In this document: positions 10,795 through 22,580 of the stretch, piece after piece
How positions within the stretch are numbered: position 1 is the stretch's first letter
Layout: each line of letters starts with the position of its first letter
Source: Antedon bifida
Lineage: Eukaryota; Echinodermata; Crinoidea; Comatulida; Antedonidae
Direction: 5' to 3'
NCBI GenBank assembly: GCA_963402885.1
Contig: OY727097.1
Coordinates: forward strand, 10,850,001-10,914,000
DNA length: 64,000 nt
Made by a program: the position numbers and the translations under genes
Notes under the pieces: generated by a model
Database searches by the model: none
Told to the model about the DNA's origin: nothing
What the model saw: the letters and a program-made list of their open reading frames with translations, nothing else

Positions 10795-11590
10795 TCATAG
10801 TGACATGGGAATGTCTTGGTCGGTCAGGATATGCTTGTGCATCCCGAAGCTTCTCCAACCTGCTTTTACACGTGTTAATATCTCCTCCTCTGTGGTGTTG
10901 ACCATTTTCAAGGTCTGCCCCAGGTATTTGTATTTGTCAACTTTCTCAATCTGGTGATTGTCTATTGTTATTGTCTCTTGAGTCGAGAAGTTGGTCATAA
11001 ATTTAGTCTTTCCTTTGTGCATTTGTAGGCCAACCTTTTTACTTTCTTTGTTCAGGCGATTGAGCTGTTCTTCCATGTCCTTAACAGTTGTAGTTGTTAA
11101 AACTACATCATCAGCAAATCTGAGGTCTGTTAGCATCTCTCCGTTTACGTTGATACCCTTTTCTTCAAGTTCTGCCCTTTTGAAGATATCTTCAACTGCT
11201 GCTGTGAAGATCTTTGGAGATATCGTGTCACCCTGCCTCACACCTCTCTTTTTTAGAGATGTCTTAATCGATGTGTATTTTGGCGGTTGCATTTGTGTAG
11301 ATATCTTCCAAGATGGTAATGTATCCTTCTTGTATTCCAATTTTCTTCAGGGCATCAAACATATCTGTGTGTTCTATCGAGTCAAAAGCCTTCTTGTAAT
11401 CTATGAATCCAAGACAGACGTTCAGTTGATATTCATTTGACTTTTCGATTAGTTGGTTTACTGCTTGCAGATGGTCTATAGTTGAATAGCCCCCTCTGAA
11501 GCCTGCTTGTTCCCTGGGCTGGTTTTGATCCAAGATATGTTTCAATCGATTTTGGATTACTTTGGTGAATATTTTGTAATCATGTGACAA
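10795..11590 (-). pseudogene. RTE-like reverse transcriptase palm, two overlapping frames
   Basis: Frame one (11264-11590) carries RT blocks with 'IDYKKAFDSIEH'. Frame two (10795-11340) carries 'GVRQGDTISPKIFTAAV', the catalytic 'FADD' and 'YLGQTL'. The two overlap by ~75 bp in different frames, so a single small frameshift separates them. Confidence 0.85.
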
Positions 11591-11768
11591 AAGGCTGATT
11601 GGCCGGTTGTTTTTGATATCTGCTTCGTCCTCCTTTTTGTGGAGTAGTATGACTTTCGCTTCTTTCCAGCTTTGTGGTATTTTCTAGGATTGCAGAATCT
11701 GGTTAAAAAGTTTGGTAAGTTGGATTACTACCTCATCACCTCCTGCTTTAATTATGTCACTTGTTAAT

Positions 11769-12863
11769 TCATAAAAAAATGCCTGGTGCTTTATTGTCTT
11801 TCATTTGTGCTATGGCATGTGTCACTTCCTTCTGTAGTACAGAAGGTAGCTCATCCTTCTTCTTACTATTTGCCTTACACTTTGGTGTATCCGTTTCTGG
11901 TTTAGTAGAGCTGTACAGATCCTGGTAAAACTTGGCGCATATCTCCAAAATTTGTGATCTGTCCGATGTTAAGGTCCCATCTTCATGTCTTAGTTGGCAT
12001 ATTCTAGATTTGTTGCTGTCCTGTTTCCTAGCTGCATTTGGAACTCTTCCAGATTTAAGGGTTTGTAGTATAATGTCATATTTCCTTTTCCTTGTTCTTT
12101 GCCTTCGTTTCTTTCTGACTGTTTTTACCATTTCAGCATATTCAATTTTCTCGGCTCGGGTTTTGATCTCTTTTTTCCTGAGATCCTTTCTCCTCAAGTT
12201 AAGCGCCTCAATTGTTTTGTCTTCTTCTAATTTGGTGTTTTCACTTTTCTTTGTTGAGGCTAGACTTGCTGCTTCCTCTAACATTACTGTTGTTAGTTTG
12301 TCGCATCTTGTATCCAAGTCGATGTCCTCTACATCTAGACAAGCGAATCTGTTTTTCAGCTTCAGTTGGAATTCATCCTTCCTTTCTTTCAGTTTCATGA
12401 TGTTGATGCTTTCCTTCTTTTTGTTGTTAATGAATTCGAGTCGTGCAAGTATGGTGTTTATGCATATTTTAGCTCTCACCAGTCGATGATCACTTGTGAT
12501 GCATACCTTCGCAATGACTTCGCAGTTCTTTACGATTCCTCGTTGGCTGCTTACAATGAAGTCAATCTGATTTCTGGTTGCTTCATTTGGGCTCTCCCAC
12601 GTCCAATAGCGTGTTTTGTCTTTTTTGAAGTAAGTGTTAGTAATTACTAATTTCTGTTCTTCTGCGAATTCAATGAGCATATCACCTCGTCTGCTCCTCG
12701 CTCCGACTCCAAAACTGCCCATGGTTTTCCCTTCTCCTGCTTTACGCTGACCAACTTTGGCATTTAGGTCTCCCATAACTATAGTGTATTTGCCTTTGTA
12801 GTTGTCTCTGATGGCTTTATCTATGTATTCACTACTATGTCCTCGTAGTGGTGGTAGGAGCAT
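11769..12863 (-). pseudogene. Longest open piece of the RTE-like ORF (endonuclease and linker)
   Basis: This 364-codon frame encodes most of the endonuclease-exonuclease-phosphatase fold. Visible residues are D and N of 'GDLNAK', 'NQIDFIVS', and the terminal 'SDHRLV' with its catalytic His. A long Lys/Arg/Glu-rich linker with coiled-coil character follows, then the start of the RT ('HAIAQMKDNKAPG'), where the frame breaks. The endonuclease N-terminus continues in another frame at 12939-13230. Confidence 0.85.
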
Positions 12864-13429
12864 AAACTTGGATTACACTCATAGTATCGTCTCTGGCAAG
12901 CTGAATAACCATAGCTACAACTCGGTTGGAATATGATTTTATTTCTCTGATGTAGTCTTTAAACTTGGATGTATCAGAAATCCCACTCCTTTGGCATTTT
13001 TGTTGTCTTCTGTTTTGCCGTGATTATATAGCCATGAGCCACACTCTAATTCTGTCAATCCTGTTCCTCCTCTTTTAGTTTCTGCTAGACCGATGATACT
13101 CCAATTGAAGTCCACCAGCTCTTCCATCAGGCTTTCTAATTTGTCGTCCTCTCTAATTGTTCTTACATTATATGTACATAATTGAATTGTAGTCAGTCTT
13201 CCGCGTCCCTTCCTCCCTTCGACCTTAGAGCGTCTTTGTTTGGTTTAACACAAATAGGTAAATGTATGGGTCCTTGTGGATAAACTTAAAACATTTAGAT
13301 ATAGTATTGCAATACTTTAACAATACTGTAAATACGTATTAACCATTTCTGGTCGCCATTTGAATTACACATTTCTTACTGTGAGTGTGGGTACTTTTAG
13401 ATATAAAAACACATATACAAATAAACTTT

Positions 13430-14022
13430 ATTACTGTGAGTTAGGTAGGCCCTACTGTTAAATATAAACACATAATATACAAATACACTTTATTACTGAC
13501 AGTTGCTTCTTAACGTTTGTACTAATTAATAATTACAACAAAAATTTAAATATCGTAAATACATTTAAAAATTGTTCCTCTTTATACCCATCCTCTTCCC
13601 AATCCCTCAACCCTAATATTATATACAAATACAAATTGGATTTGTTGAAATGAGTCCAAATCAAACATTTTAGTTGACTACATAAATCATCGTGTCTATC
13701 TATTCGTTTCTGTAAACGACAATGTATTATAATCATGCGATACGTACATTTAAAAAAACATTTGTTTACGATAAAATTACACTGTGTATTTGAGAAATAT
13801 TTGTGGGCACGACGCGAGCGAAGCCAGCGTACCATCTATTCTATATATAAATTTACGTAAAGGGAAAATTCGGTAAATCGCGCGTTACTTCTAGAATGTT
13901 TACTCGATGGTATTATAAAGTTGGTTCATACTTTCGGTACTGATTTTAACCACCTTATGTAATCCTGTTTACTAATTAATTTTAGTTAGATAATTAGTTA
14001 TTGAAAATAAAAACGAATTTAG
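13430..14022 (+). repeat. A-family repeat copy A3 with upstream extension
   Basis: The extension at 13560-13848 and the A start at 13848-14022 match 9555-10040. A3 is cut at AAAACGAATTTAGG and passes into a segment (TATCTAGGCCCTAAACACA to TTGCTTCTTAACGTTTGTA, to ~14250) that itself repeats 13445-13520. The RTE-like LINE is thus bracketed by copies of this family. Confidence 0.7.
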
Positions 14023-14259
14023 GCCTTACTGTTAGATATCTAGGCCCTAAACACATAATATACAATTATTTTATTCTCAAAAAATTTCATCTGGTTTCAA
14101 ATGGATATTTAAAAAATAAATGTCATTTGCGTACTACTGAAAATAGCCGAAACGTAGCAAGTAAGTACTTGAAAACTGGTATAACAAAAAAGTTAACATT
14201 TATTTTATTTATTATTTTATTACTGACAATTGCTTCTTAACGTTTGTATTAAATACACA

Positions 14260-15424
14260 AAATATAATATAATATATATATGGTGGTAAGTCGAGTCGGA
14301 AAAATAATAATGAAATGTGTAATAACATTGCAGTAATAATTATTCCTTAAAGTTATGAAATAATTAAATTAAATAATACGATAGCTCGATTTTTCAAAAG
14401 TGCGACAGCTGTTATTTCAAAGGGCGACATACTATTACAAAGTTTGACAGCGACGACAGTACATGTCCTAGACTAATCACAAATGATGGATTATTCGAAG
14501 TCTCGCCTGCCATTGGTCAACTCGCTGTGTTGCGTCCTAACTAGTTGGAATCCAGAGTTTTTCGGAAACTAGAGATAGGTCAGATGCAAGGGGCTACCCG
14601 TATATTTATAGATGTTGTGCCGCTGCAAAATAATTAATAGATGAAGGTGTTAGCAAAATGATCAGGTACAATTAATTGCTAACATGCAACGTTTATTGAA
14701 GGCATGGTGAAGGGATTGTTTTGATGTTGCACATAATTTTGTGTTATGTTCCTCCTGTGCTTGGAGGATTTTGGTGGTGAGAGGATACATTGGCCATACC
14801 GGGAATGCATCCTCTCACCTACTGATTTTAATGTTAAAAGTGAATGTTGGGATATAGTGTCTGTACTCACATATTTTGGTCATGTATGTGGCATCGTTGG
14901 TTAGTCTAATAGTACAGTACATCTATCTGTCTGACGGCTTAGTTTTATCAACTATGAACTTGTCTTGATAAAAACATAAATAATAAAACTCGTCCTAAAT
15001 ATTGAAAACCTAACCCTCTAAATAATCTCTCTCAAACTAAAAAAAATATTTAAAAAAAATGATCCTGCAACCCCCTGGGCCATAGCCTCAATACAAGAAA
15101 ACTGAGCCATCCAGCTCGTCGATTCAATCGGGTTTAACTTTGTATATGAATGAATAAAACATATTATACTTAAGTATTTTAACCGAACAATCAGCTTGAT
15201 CATTTTCAACTTTAAACTTTGTATGGGTGACATTTCCGAACATCCCAATGCTTCCGAAGACGTTTCTTCCGAAAACATGCCGAAGATTACGTTCTCTGTG
15301 ACGTCACAGCTAATTTAAATAAAATCTTAAAATTCACTTTTTGGCCCAGATATACTGTTTCGTATGATTTCCAGCGTTTCCCTACGAAAGTATTGAGTGT
15401 GTCCCGTTAATTTCTAGCAGAGTT
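14260..15424. other. Intergenic, no gene seen
   Basis: AT-rich sequence without a convincing coding frame. At 14985-15050 a short piece (AAACTCGTCCTAAATATTGA, then CCTAACCCTCTAAATAATCT) matches the end of the 19-bp tandem array at 38225-38345, so it belongs to a dispersed repeat. Confidence 0.5.
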
Positions 15425-16227
15425 ATATATATAAAGAGTTACGACATTGAAAATTAGAAGCCATTTTTGTGTCAAAGAATTCGCACGCTGAGGGCGCGCG
15501 CGTCTCTTTTGTATAGCGTTTTCCTATAGTTCATGCATTATTTTTAGATTTTTTTGTCTATGAAATAACGCTTATATTCCGTTTTTATTTTAGTAATTAA
15601 TTTTATTAATGGTATTAATTTGGTAACATATATATATTGTGTCTATAATAACAAAAGAATAAATGCTAGGGCCTACATGCAAGTCAGGATACATCAAAGC
15701 ATGAACCAATACAAAAAACACACAAATTCACCCCTCTTTTTATACAGTATATGGCTCTCTGTGTGTTTTTGACACAAACTTTCAGAGACTCGTTCATCAT
15801 TTCATTTGTAATAATTTGCCATTATTATTTTATTATTGTTCATACCCTATTCAATATATTAACAAATATATCCACGACACTTTATTATTTTATTTAGTCA
15901 TCAAAGCATGCATTATGAATTGAAAATATTACATAATTGTTATTAATAGGACGTAGTTATGGGATGTTTCGTTCCAAAATCAATCAATCGAACTTTATAA
16001 TGTACTAGCGCACGCGCGCGCAATATTCTTTGCCGCAAGTACTTCTGTACGCTGTGCACATCGATATTTCACCGTAAAATGTGCAATTACATTTTTTTAA
16101 ATATAAGAAAAAGTTTAAAGTATTTTCTTGCTCCTATACTTTACATGCATTAACGGAGACAAGTTTGACACAAATTGATCTGCATATCACGTGACTATAA
16201 TCCAATGTCGTAACTCTTTATATATAT
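15425..16227. mobile_element. 803-bp inverted-repeat element
   Basis: A perfect 25-bp inverted repeat, with core TATAAAGAGTTACGACATTG, bounds the interval (15425-15449 and 16203-16227). Inside are weaker inverted matches: TTTGTGTCAAA near 15470 against TTTGACACAAA near 16165, and GCGCGCG tracts at ~15495 and ~16015. No transposase frame is present. It is probably a non-autonomous DNA transposon with decayed long ends. No target duplication was recognised. Confidence 0.65.
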
Positions 16228-16521
16228 GGCTCTGATTTCTAGTCGTGTACAGCGCCACCTATTGGTGGTTCCGGGGACATTGCGTCAACCAAACTACTAT
16301 CACTGTTTCATTGCTTTTCAAAACATTTATTGAAATAAAAGTAGGTATTAGAATAATTTCTGTTTTTAAGTGTTGGATTTTTAAACTACATTTTAAGCAC
16401 AACTTTATAATGGGTGAAATAGAGTCTGAATATATTATGTCAAACTATATATATATTTTTTTTCAGCTTTAATAAAATTACTCACAAACGGAATGTAATA
16501 TTGTACAGTAATATATAAACC

Positions 16522-18618
16522 TTACGAATCAGTGTCATCAATAGATTCAAGTTTCTTTTTGTTTGAAACAAATCGTTTTGACTTTGATTTTGTTGGGGAA
16601 AGGAGCGATTGCAGAACATCTATTGAAGTTCGTCGAGGTGTTAATATAGGAATAGACTCATTTTTTGTCACCAGTAAAAGTGTTACATTTCCATCCGGGT
16701 CAGTAGTTTGCAAACGATGAGAACTTATTGGTGAACAAGCATTAGGTAAGTTATCCATAAGTTTGTCAATGTTCCGCACTTTAAACTGCAAAAATGCAGA
16801 GTTCAAAGGTCGTGGATTAAACCTTCCCGGTGTCTTCTTTACAGCAAATTGAATATCACATCCACTTTTTGTATGAACCGTGAAAATGCAGAAATTGTTG
16901 TCGCGTTTAAACGTAGGATCTTTATTAAGAACTAACGTATAAAAGTTTATCATTTCCAGAAACGTATTTGCGGAAGAATATATCATGAATCTGACAAATC
17001 TTCTTCCGCAATGCACTTGACGCACAGCCCATAACGGCGTGTCATGCGCAGAACTATAAAAGTGTTGCTCATTTGGGTGACACGTCGTGAATTGATGCAA
17101 CATGTCGGATGTATGGTGATGCTGCCATGGAGGTTTTGAAAGGTAGTCTTGCAATTCTGATATCAGTTCCGAATCCAGTTTCTCGTCTAGAAGTAGTAAA
17201 ACACAGAGTGGGGCTACCGCATCCGGTTTTTCAATCGAGTTAAAACATTCGCTCGCTCTACTTCGTTCAGCAATGTTAAATAGCTGAAACGAAGGATCAC
17301 ACCATTTTACCAGTGGTGTAGTCAAATTCCGAAAATCATTACTGCCCTCAGGATCCGTTATAAAATGCATAGTCATTGTAAAAGGATCGGATTCCTCGTT
17401 TGGAAAATAGTCATCTAAAATAAAAATAAATATAGGCTTAATTAGTTGAGCACTATATTACATTTCAGCATTAGGCTAGGGTCTAAATATAGGCTTATAT
17501 AATAACAGATATCGGCTTTTAAATCGGTAAAATATAAGATTTGACATTCCCTCGGGAATGATATTTTGTTCGAGGGAATATATTTCCTCGAACAAAATAT
17601 CATTCCCTCGGGGATGTCAAATCTTATATTTAACCTCTAAGCAGGCAATATCTGTATAATATTGCATGTTTATAATATAATATCCCCATGAAACATACTG
17701 TACGTGTCTAAGTCCCGTGACTATAGTTGGCTCTATTTTTGTTTTTTTGTTGTTGCTCTGTAATTATTACTATCTTTAATAAGTTTTCATTAACGCTATA
17801 TTTCAGAAATAAGGTGCTCGACGTAACTAAAGTTGTTCGTAATGCTTGCGCACGCGCAGATCGATTTGTTTACAAAGTGGGCGGAGCTTGCGCGTTTCAT
17901 GTTAGGAAATAGCGTTAAAGTTAACGTTTACGTTACGTTGTGGGCGGTGAGCGGTTTCGGCAGAATAGATGGGACGTTTACTGAAGCCCTTCAATTTATT
18001 AGTCTGTAGATCCAGCTAGGCACTGATAGCATTGTCATTTTTTCAGTAGGCCTAATAGGAAACATACTGTACGTGTCCCGTTACTATAGTGGGCTCTATT
18101 GTTGTTTTTGTTGCTCTGTAATTATTACTATCTTTAATGAGGGTGGCAATATCCAGTCCCAGTAATGGAACTGATAATTAAGTGACTCGATAAAACATAA
18201 AAAAACAAACATTATAAAATAATCATAACAAGTTAAGTAAAATAAAATATCTACCTTAAAAGTTAAAATCGTTAATAATTGTTGAAAAATAATTATCTAG
18301 CATTATTGAAATCCTATTACGCACACACCACCCATACATGGTTGTGGAAACGTGTACAAGAGTTAAGATATAGATAACAAATCTTATCCATTCCATTCCT
18401 TTTTAATACATTCTTCATATAATTACACATTATTGTGTAACACAATATAGATATACCATTAGAATCATTACTTAAAAATACAAAATATATGTCTATTCTG
18501 TGCTCTCTTCAATGGTTAACATTAAATTAAGTTAATTGAACTACAGCATTTAATGCAAGTAGAAGTCAATTAAATGAAATATATACTTACTACTGCTGTT
18601 GATCCATGCAGCTGTCAT
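16522..18618 (-). CDS. FAM124: FAM124-family protein, two coding exons
   Basis: The main exon (16522-17414) begins after TTTATTTTTATTTTAG and runs to the stop. A 39-nt exon (18591-18629) has acceptor ...TTCTTCAG and donor GTAAGTAT, joins in phase and contains the likely start ATG at 18618 (GGAATGA). The predicted protein is ~306 aa. FAM124 similarity covers nearly all of it: 'DPFTMTMHFITDPEGS', 'PPWQHHHT', 'TPLWAVRQVHCGRRFVRF', 'NFCIFTVHTKSGCDIQFAVK' and 'NACSPISSHRLQTTDPDGN'. The family's fold and biochemical role are not established. Vertebrate FAM124A and B are longer, with the extra length at the C-terminus. The paralogue cannot be assigned. A minus-strand AATAAA lies near 16330, about 190 nt past the stop. 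The small first exon is the less certain part. Confidence 0.85.
17526..17635. repeat. Near-perfect 100-bp palindrome in FAM124 intron
   Basis: Arms 17531-17580 and 17581-17630 are reverse complements at 46 of 50 positions with no spacer. The subsequence CATTCCCTCGGGAATG is itself almost palindromic. It would form a long hairpin in RNA or a cruciform in DNA. It probably derives from a foldback transposon. Confidence 0.95.
17640..18590 (-). other. FAM124 intron sequence
   Basis: AT-rich intron. A segment near 17690-17775 (GAAACATACTGTACGTGTC...GCTCTGTAATTATTACTATC) is repeated at 18058-18140, a local direct duplication. No coding exon is recognised here. Confidence 0.5.
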
Positions 18619-19099
18619 TCCAACAGAATCTGAAGAACATAAATAGAAGTGGTAAAACAATTTCTATCTATAATATCTATTTACAAAATAAGTTGTAAGC
18701 CTAAATCGGTTAAAAAACATACAAATCATTCACGTAAGATGGAGTCATATTTAAGCAGAGAACGTTATGTTCATTCCATCTATTTTAAGGTTTTCCCTCT
18801 TAAATGTGCATTTTTAATTACATTTATTTATTCAAATGGAAGAATCCACAACTACGATTCTTTTCATAGTGTTTTTAATTCATAGAATGGTCTATTAATT
18901 ATATGCGTTTTCCCCTTGCATATTGTGAATAAAGTAACTGCCGAGGGTTCCATTTTTGTGTCCACCCATCTCAGGTTGGTCTGTATTAGAATATCCATTC
19001 CATCCCGTTTCATCACTTTCATGTTGGTTATCTTGTCCTTCCATGAGTTAACAATGACGATCGGTGTCTGATTATGCATCATGCTTGGATTTTATTTAC

Positions 19100-21590
19100 A
19101 TGTAGGCCTACTCTTTAAGTCTCAGTGGGGGAGCCAGTAGGTCTAATGTCGGTTCTATACACTAATTACACGATTATTCCACACACTTTTCATCAGGTTT
19201 CCCTAACATAGCGCTCGAGCTTCCCATTAGTGAAAGACAGTTTATCGTTCAGCCTATCATTCTATAAAACAGTCCTTACAAATTCAACTACATTTATTTT
19301 AAATCTTCCACACATTGTGTGAACTTATAGAGCATCTGCCGGCGAAAAACAACACTTCTTTACATATAAATCACTTCATGACAAATCATCATTATTACAA
19401 TCAGTCAGTAAAAGATCTCTTAGGTCGGCTACTAGTAGGCTACATCTGTTCTTTTCGTTCCACCCAGTCGCCTGGAGACCTAAGGTGATCGAGCTTTGGC
19501 AGCTAAGTTGCAGCTCCTAAACTGTGGAACAATCTTCCTAATTCAGTTCATAATGCACAATCTATTGAAGTTTTCAAACCACTTTTTAAAACCTATGTAA
19601 TTCAATCTGTTTTTCTCCCATCTTCATGCGATTTGTGACATTATGTATTGTTAGAAGCGCTATATAAATGTGACACTAATAATATTATTATTCTATATAC
19701 TACCCAGTACCAAAGTCCTAATATTGGCTTTAAGTTGTCACATTGAACAGTCAGTCAGTGTGTTAAGTATACCGTATACTAAAAAACATCTAAGCTCTGT
19801 CTACACTAACACACTAGTTTGACAAAAAAGTGTGATGTGCACAAATAGCCTATGATAATATATAATAATATAAATAATAATATAATAAGACGTCATCATG
19901 TCCATATTATGGGCACATGACATTCTTTATGACATACAGTTTGTAGTGTAGACTGAGCTTACGGATTTTTTTCAAATACAATCTTGGTGGTGAGTAGGCG
20001 CCACACACATCCTTATTTCACCCCGTACTGAAAAGCCTCTACCGATACTGCCGAACCAATATATCTTATTAGGCCTACAGAAACAATTTACAATACATAT
20101 TCTTTATTATCAACAGGAATAAAATGACTTACATGATGGTGCTGATGATAATGTATGTGGGTAGCTTCTAGGCCTAGAATACATCACTTTAACCCTCGGA
20201 TAGAATAGTTTGTAAATGTCTTTGTTGTGACATTTCCATTGTAAAATGTACTAGCACAAACGTTAACGTGTCGAGCTTTGAAGAATAAAATCAATACTGG
20301 ACACTCAATCAAAAGGAAAGTAAACATACTGTAATGGTATGCTTTGATGCTACGTAACAAATCCATGTTTCATTATTTTAAAAATGCACATATTATTTCC
20401 TTATTATTGACAAGTTATTTCAAGTAAGTATGGTATGTTACAAAAATGGAAACTAATTGAGGTTTCGACACCATTTTAAAAGTAATATAGTAGTTCTCAA
20501 GTCCTTTAGAACGATTATCTTAATCGACTTTGAAGCCTCTGTTATTTGCTTTTATTAATGTTTACCTTTAGATAAAGTAGATATGGACTGTCTATCTCCT
20601 AATTCAATTGGCGTAACTTGCTTATACAATACTGTTCGATTTTTAGTGTATTAGCCGTATTAGTACTAATCCTATTATTCGAAAGGACATTGGTGTCATG
20701 TTTAGCTTTGATTAAACAAACACATAACATTAAGTTACCAAAATAGTCTTTCTTTAATATGGTCAAAATCGATATTTCGAAATGTATGTTTGCTTAAGCA
20801 CATTATGCTGAACCATAGTATAAAAATGCAAACATTTAATCAACACACACAGGGCATTGATCTAATCAGAAACGCCCAAACGGTTTGTTTTCACTGGCTA
20901 AACTAAATCTAGCTCCATGATGAAGGGGACAGATGCATACCCTTCATGGAAGCTTTCGGAAAAATCTAAGCAGCTTTTTAATTTCAAGTTAGGCCTATTT
21001 AATAAAATAATTATATTTTTATACAAAATTTAAAGCTAAGCTATGATTAGTCCGAGATGATCATGTTTGGCTCTTCTTAGTATAGGAAGAGTGTTCGGTT
21101 GCATGGCCGCGCACAATAGTGACTAGCCTTACTCGTAACTGAAGTTCGTAATCTTGGTGTGCAACTTTGTTTTTTTTTTTTATTCTTCTGTAACTCGCCA
21201 ATTACAGGATGGACAAACAACTTTATCATTTATCGTGATTATAAACTAAGTATCATTTTAGGCTCAATTGAAAGAGTCATGAGGCACTCGATGTGGATTG
21301 ACATTGTGATTGGAAGCCAAACCAAGCCAAGCCACCAAGCTACCGCTCCACTACAACTTGATTTTCAAATGACCATGCCATCACATTATAAGCAAGATTT
21401 GCCGCTCGGCTACTTTCCATCTTTGTAAACACGACAGTATTGGACAGTTTGAACTTATTCCTAATTCTAAAAACTCATTTGTTCAGATTTTCTTTTTGGG
21501 TAATGCTTGTTGGAATTTTAGTTTATGGCCGACGTCTGTCGTGAACGACAATGTCAATTAGTTTTACATTCATTTGAATGATGGATGAAA
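19100..21590. other. Intergenic, mostly unassigned
   Basis: One CR1-type tail (listed separately) and AT-rich sequence with many AGGCCTA words. No gene was recognised. Further 5' non-coding exons of FAM124 could lie here but cannot be placed. Confidence 0.4.
19425..19690 (+). pseudogene. CR1-type LINE C-terminal tail
   Basis: The plus frame around 19510-19615 reads 'APKLWNNLPNSVHNAQSIEV' and then FKPLFKTYV. A short 3' tail follows, with GCGCTATATAAATG and a TTATTATT end typical of CR1-like 3' termini. The body is absent. Confidence 0.7.
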
Positions 21591-21599
21591 CTATAAGCC

Positions 21600-21872
21600 A
21601 GGACTGTTTTGTACCTTGATTGGTCCTAACATTGATGAAGGGCTTCTCTCGTCCAGTGCCCACCTTGACCAGAGGTATGGGCCAATACGGCTGAGGCAGA
21701 TACTAGATGCGGTGGCTGCCATAAGAGTCAGCAGTGCTGATTTAATGCCTAACTAACAGGACCCCAGCTATATTCCCAGATGGTCTCCTATCCAAGCTCA
21801 AACCGGGCCCAACGTTGCTTAACTTGGATGAACTGACGAGAACCGGTGTTACGTGGTAAAGCAGTATACAAT
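21600..21872 (-). repeat. 5S rRNA-derived unit (SINE-like) with tail
   Basis: Minus-strand 21872-21752 (121 nt) is a diverged 5S rRNA. CACCGGTTCTCGTC-like, AAGTTAAGCAACGTTGGGCC, CTTGGATAGGAGACC and CTGGGAATA blocks are in order and cover the 5S internal control region. Changes (CATCTGGGAATA, GTTTGAGCTT) and a non-genic context argue against a working 5S gene. About 150 nt continue downstream (GCCGTATTGGCCCATACC, GGGCACTGGACGAGAGAAG). This suggests a SINE with a 5S head rather than a bare pseudogene. Confidence 0.8.
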
Positions 21873-22424
21873 GCTTGTTGGAATAGCACTTTATAAATGA
21901 AACGATTTATAAATTTATTGAAAAGACATCTCCTCTCTCACTCTTTCTTCCTGACATTATCTTAGTTTATTTAGCATTAGGATGCAATTATATTTCAGGT
22001 TCTGTCGAAAATTATACGAGCACTGCCACATGCATCACAAGTACGCAAAGTTATTGATGACTTTGAAACCGGGATCTGGACGAAAGTTGCTACTATGGCC
22101 AGGCCATGAACAGAAAGGTAACATATTAATGTATAATAGTTTACTATAATATCAGCGGCATATCAGTGCATTTTAGAGGTAATAGTAACATATATCATGG
22201 ATTTAATTTAATATTAATTTTCGAAGGTTGTTCTCTTGACAGTGGCCAATAGCAGGCTTACACCGGAATTATCTTTGTCAGTAAAAGCAGTCATGATTTG
22301 TATGATCTTGATAGGCCTATCACAATAACCAGCAAAGTGTAACAGGTCTAAATAGTTTGTTTTTTTATGTGTTTAGGCAATGTGGCCAAGGATTACCAAT
22401 AGTGAACTAATCACTGTCCTATCA

Positions 22425-22549
22425 GATAGGTGGTAATTCCACTGATACAGGGGCTATTTTGTGAACCAGTTCACCGGGGTAACCCCCTACTCTTTTCGAA
22501 TAATGAACTGGGTTCTTTAAAGTGCACACAGGTTATAACTGTGTACACT

Positions 22550-22580
<31 letters not shown>

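Larger units (their letters stand above)
10330..13240 (-). mobile_element. RTE-like non-LTR retrotransposon, nearly full length, inactivated
   Basis: Reading on the minus strand gives an apurinic-endonuclease-like domain (13235-12400) with 'CTYNVRTIRED', 'IIGLAETKRGG', 'IVMGDLNAKVGQR', 'NQIDFIVSS' and 'SDHRLVRAK'. A reverse transcriptase follows (11850-10900) with 'KDNKAPG', 'AGFRGGYSTIDHL', 'GFIDYKKAFDSIEH' and 'LRFADDVVLTT'. The C-terminal part has 'YKYLGQTL' and 'AGWRSFGMHKHI'. The ~2.9-kb size and domain order fit RTE/BovB-type elements. At least three frame breaks (near 12900, 11770-11590 and 11300) and stops in the 3' part make it non-functional. Plus-strand ORFs in this interval are shadows. 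Confidence 0.9.

Noticed and set aside
10285-12650. Plus-strand ORFs of up to 185 codons across the LINE region
   Set aside because: They are antisense shadows of the RTE-like ORF: hydrophobic, Ser/Phe/Leu-rich translations as expected from reversing Lys/Glu-rich coding sequence.
18864-19082. Minus-strand 72-codon ORF upstream of FAM124
   Set aside because: No recognised motif, no clear splice sites in the right phase and no link to FAM124. It could be an exon, but the sequence gives no support beyond being open.
21752-21872. Functional 5S rRNA gene
   Set aside because: Multiple substitutions in otherwise conserved positions, no T-run terminator immediately after the 3' end and a non-5S tail that appears to be part of the unit.
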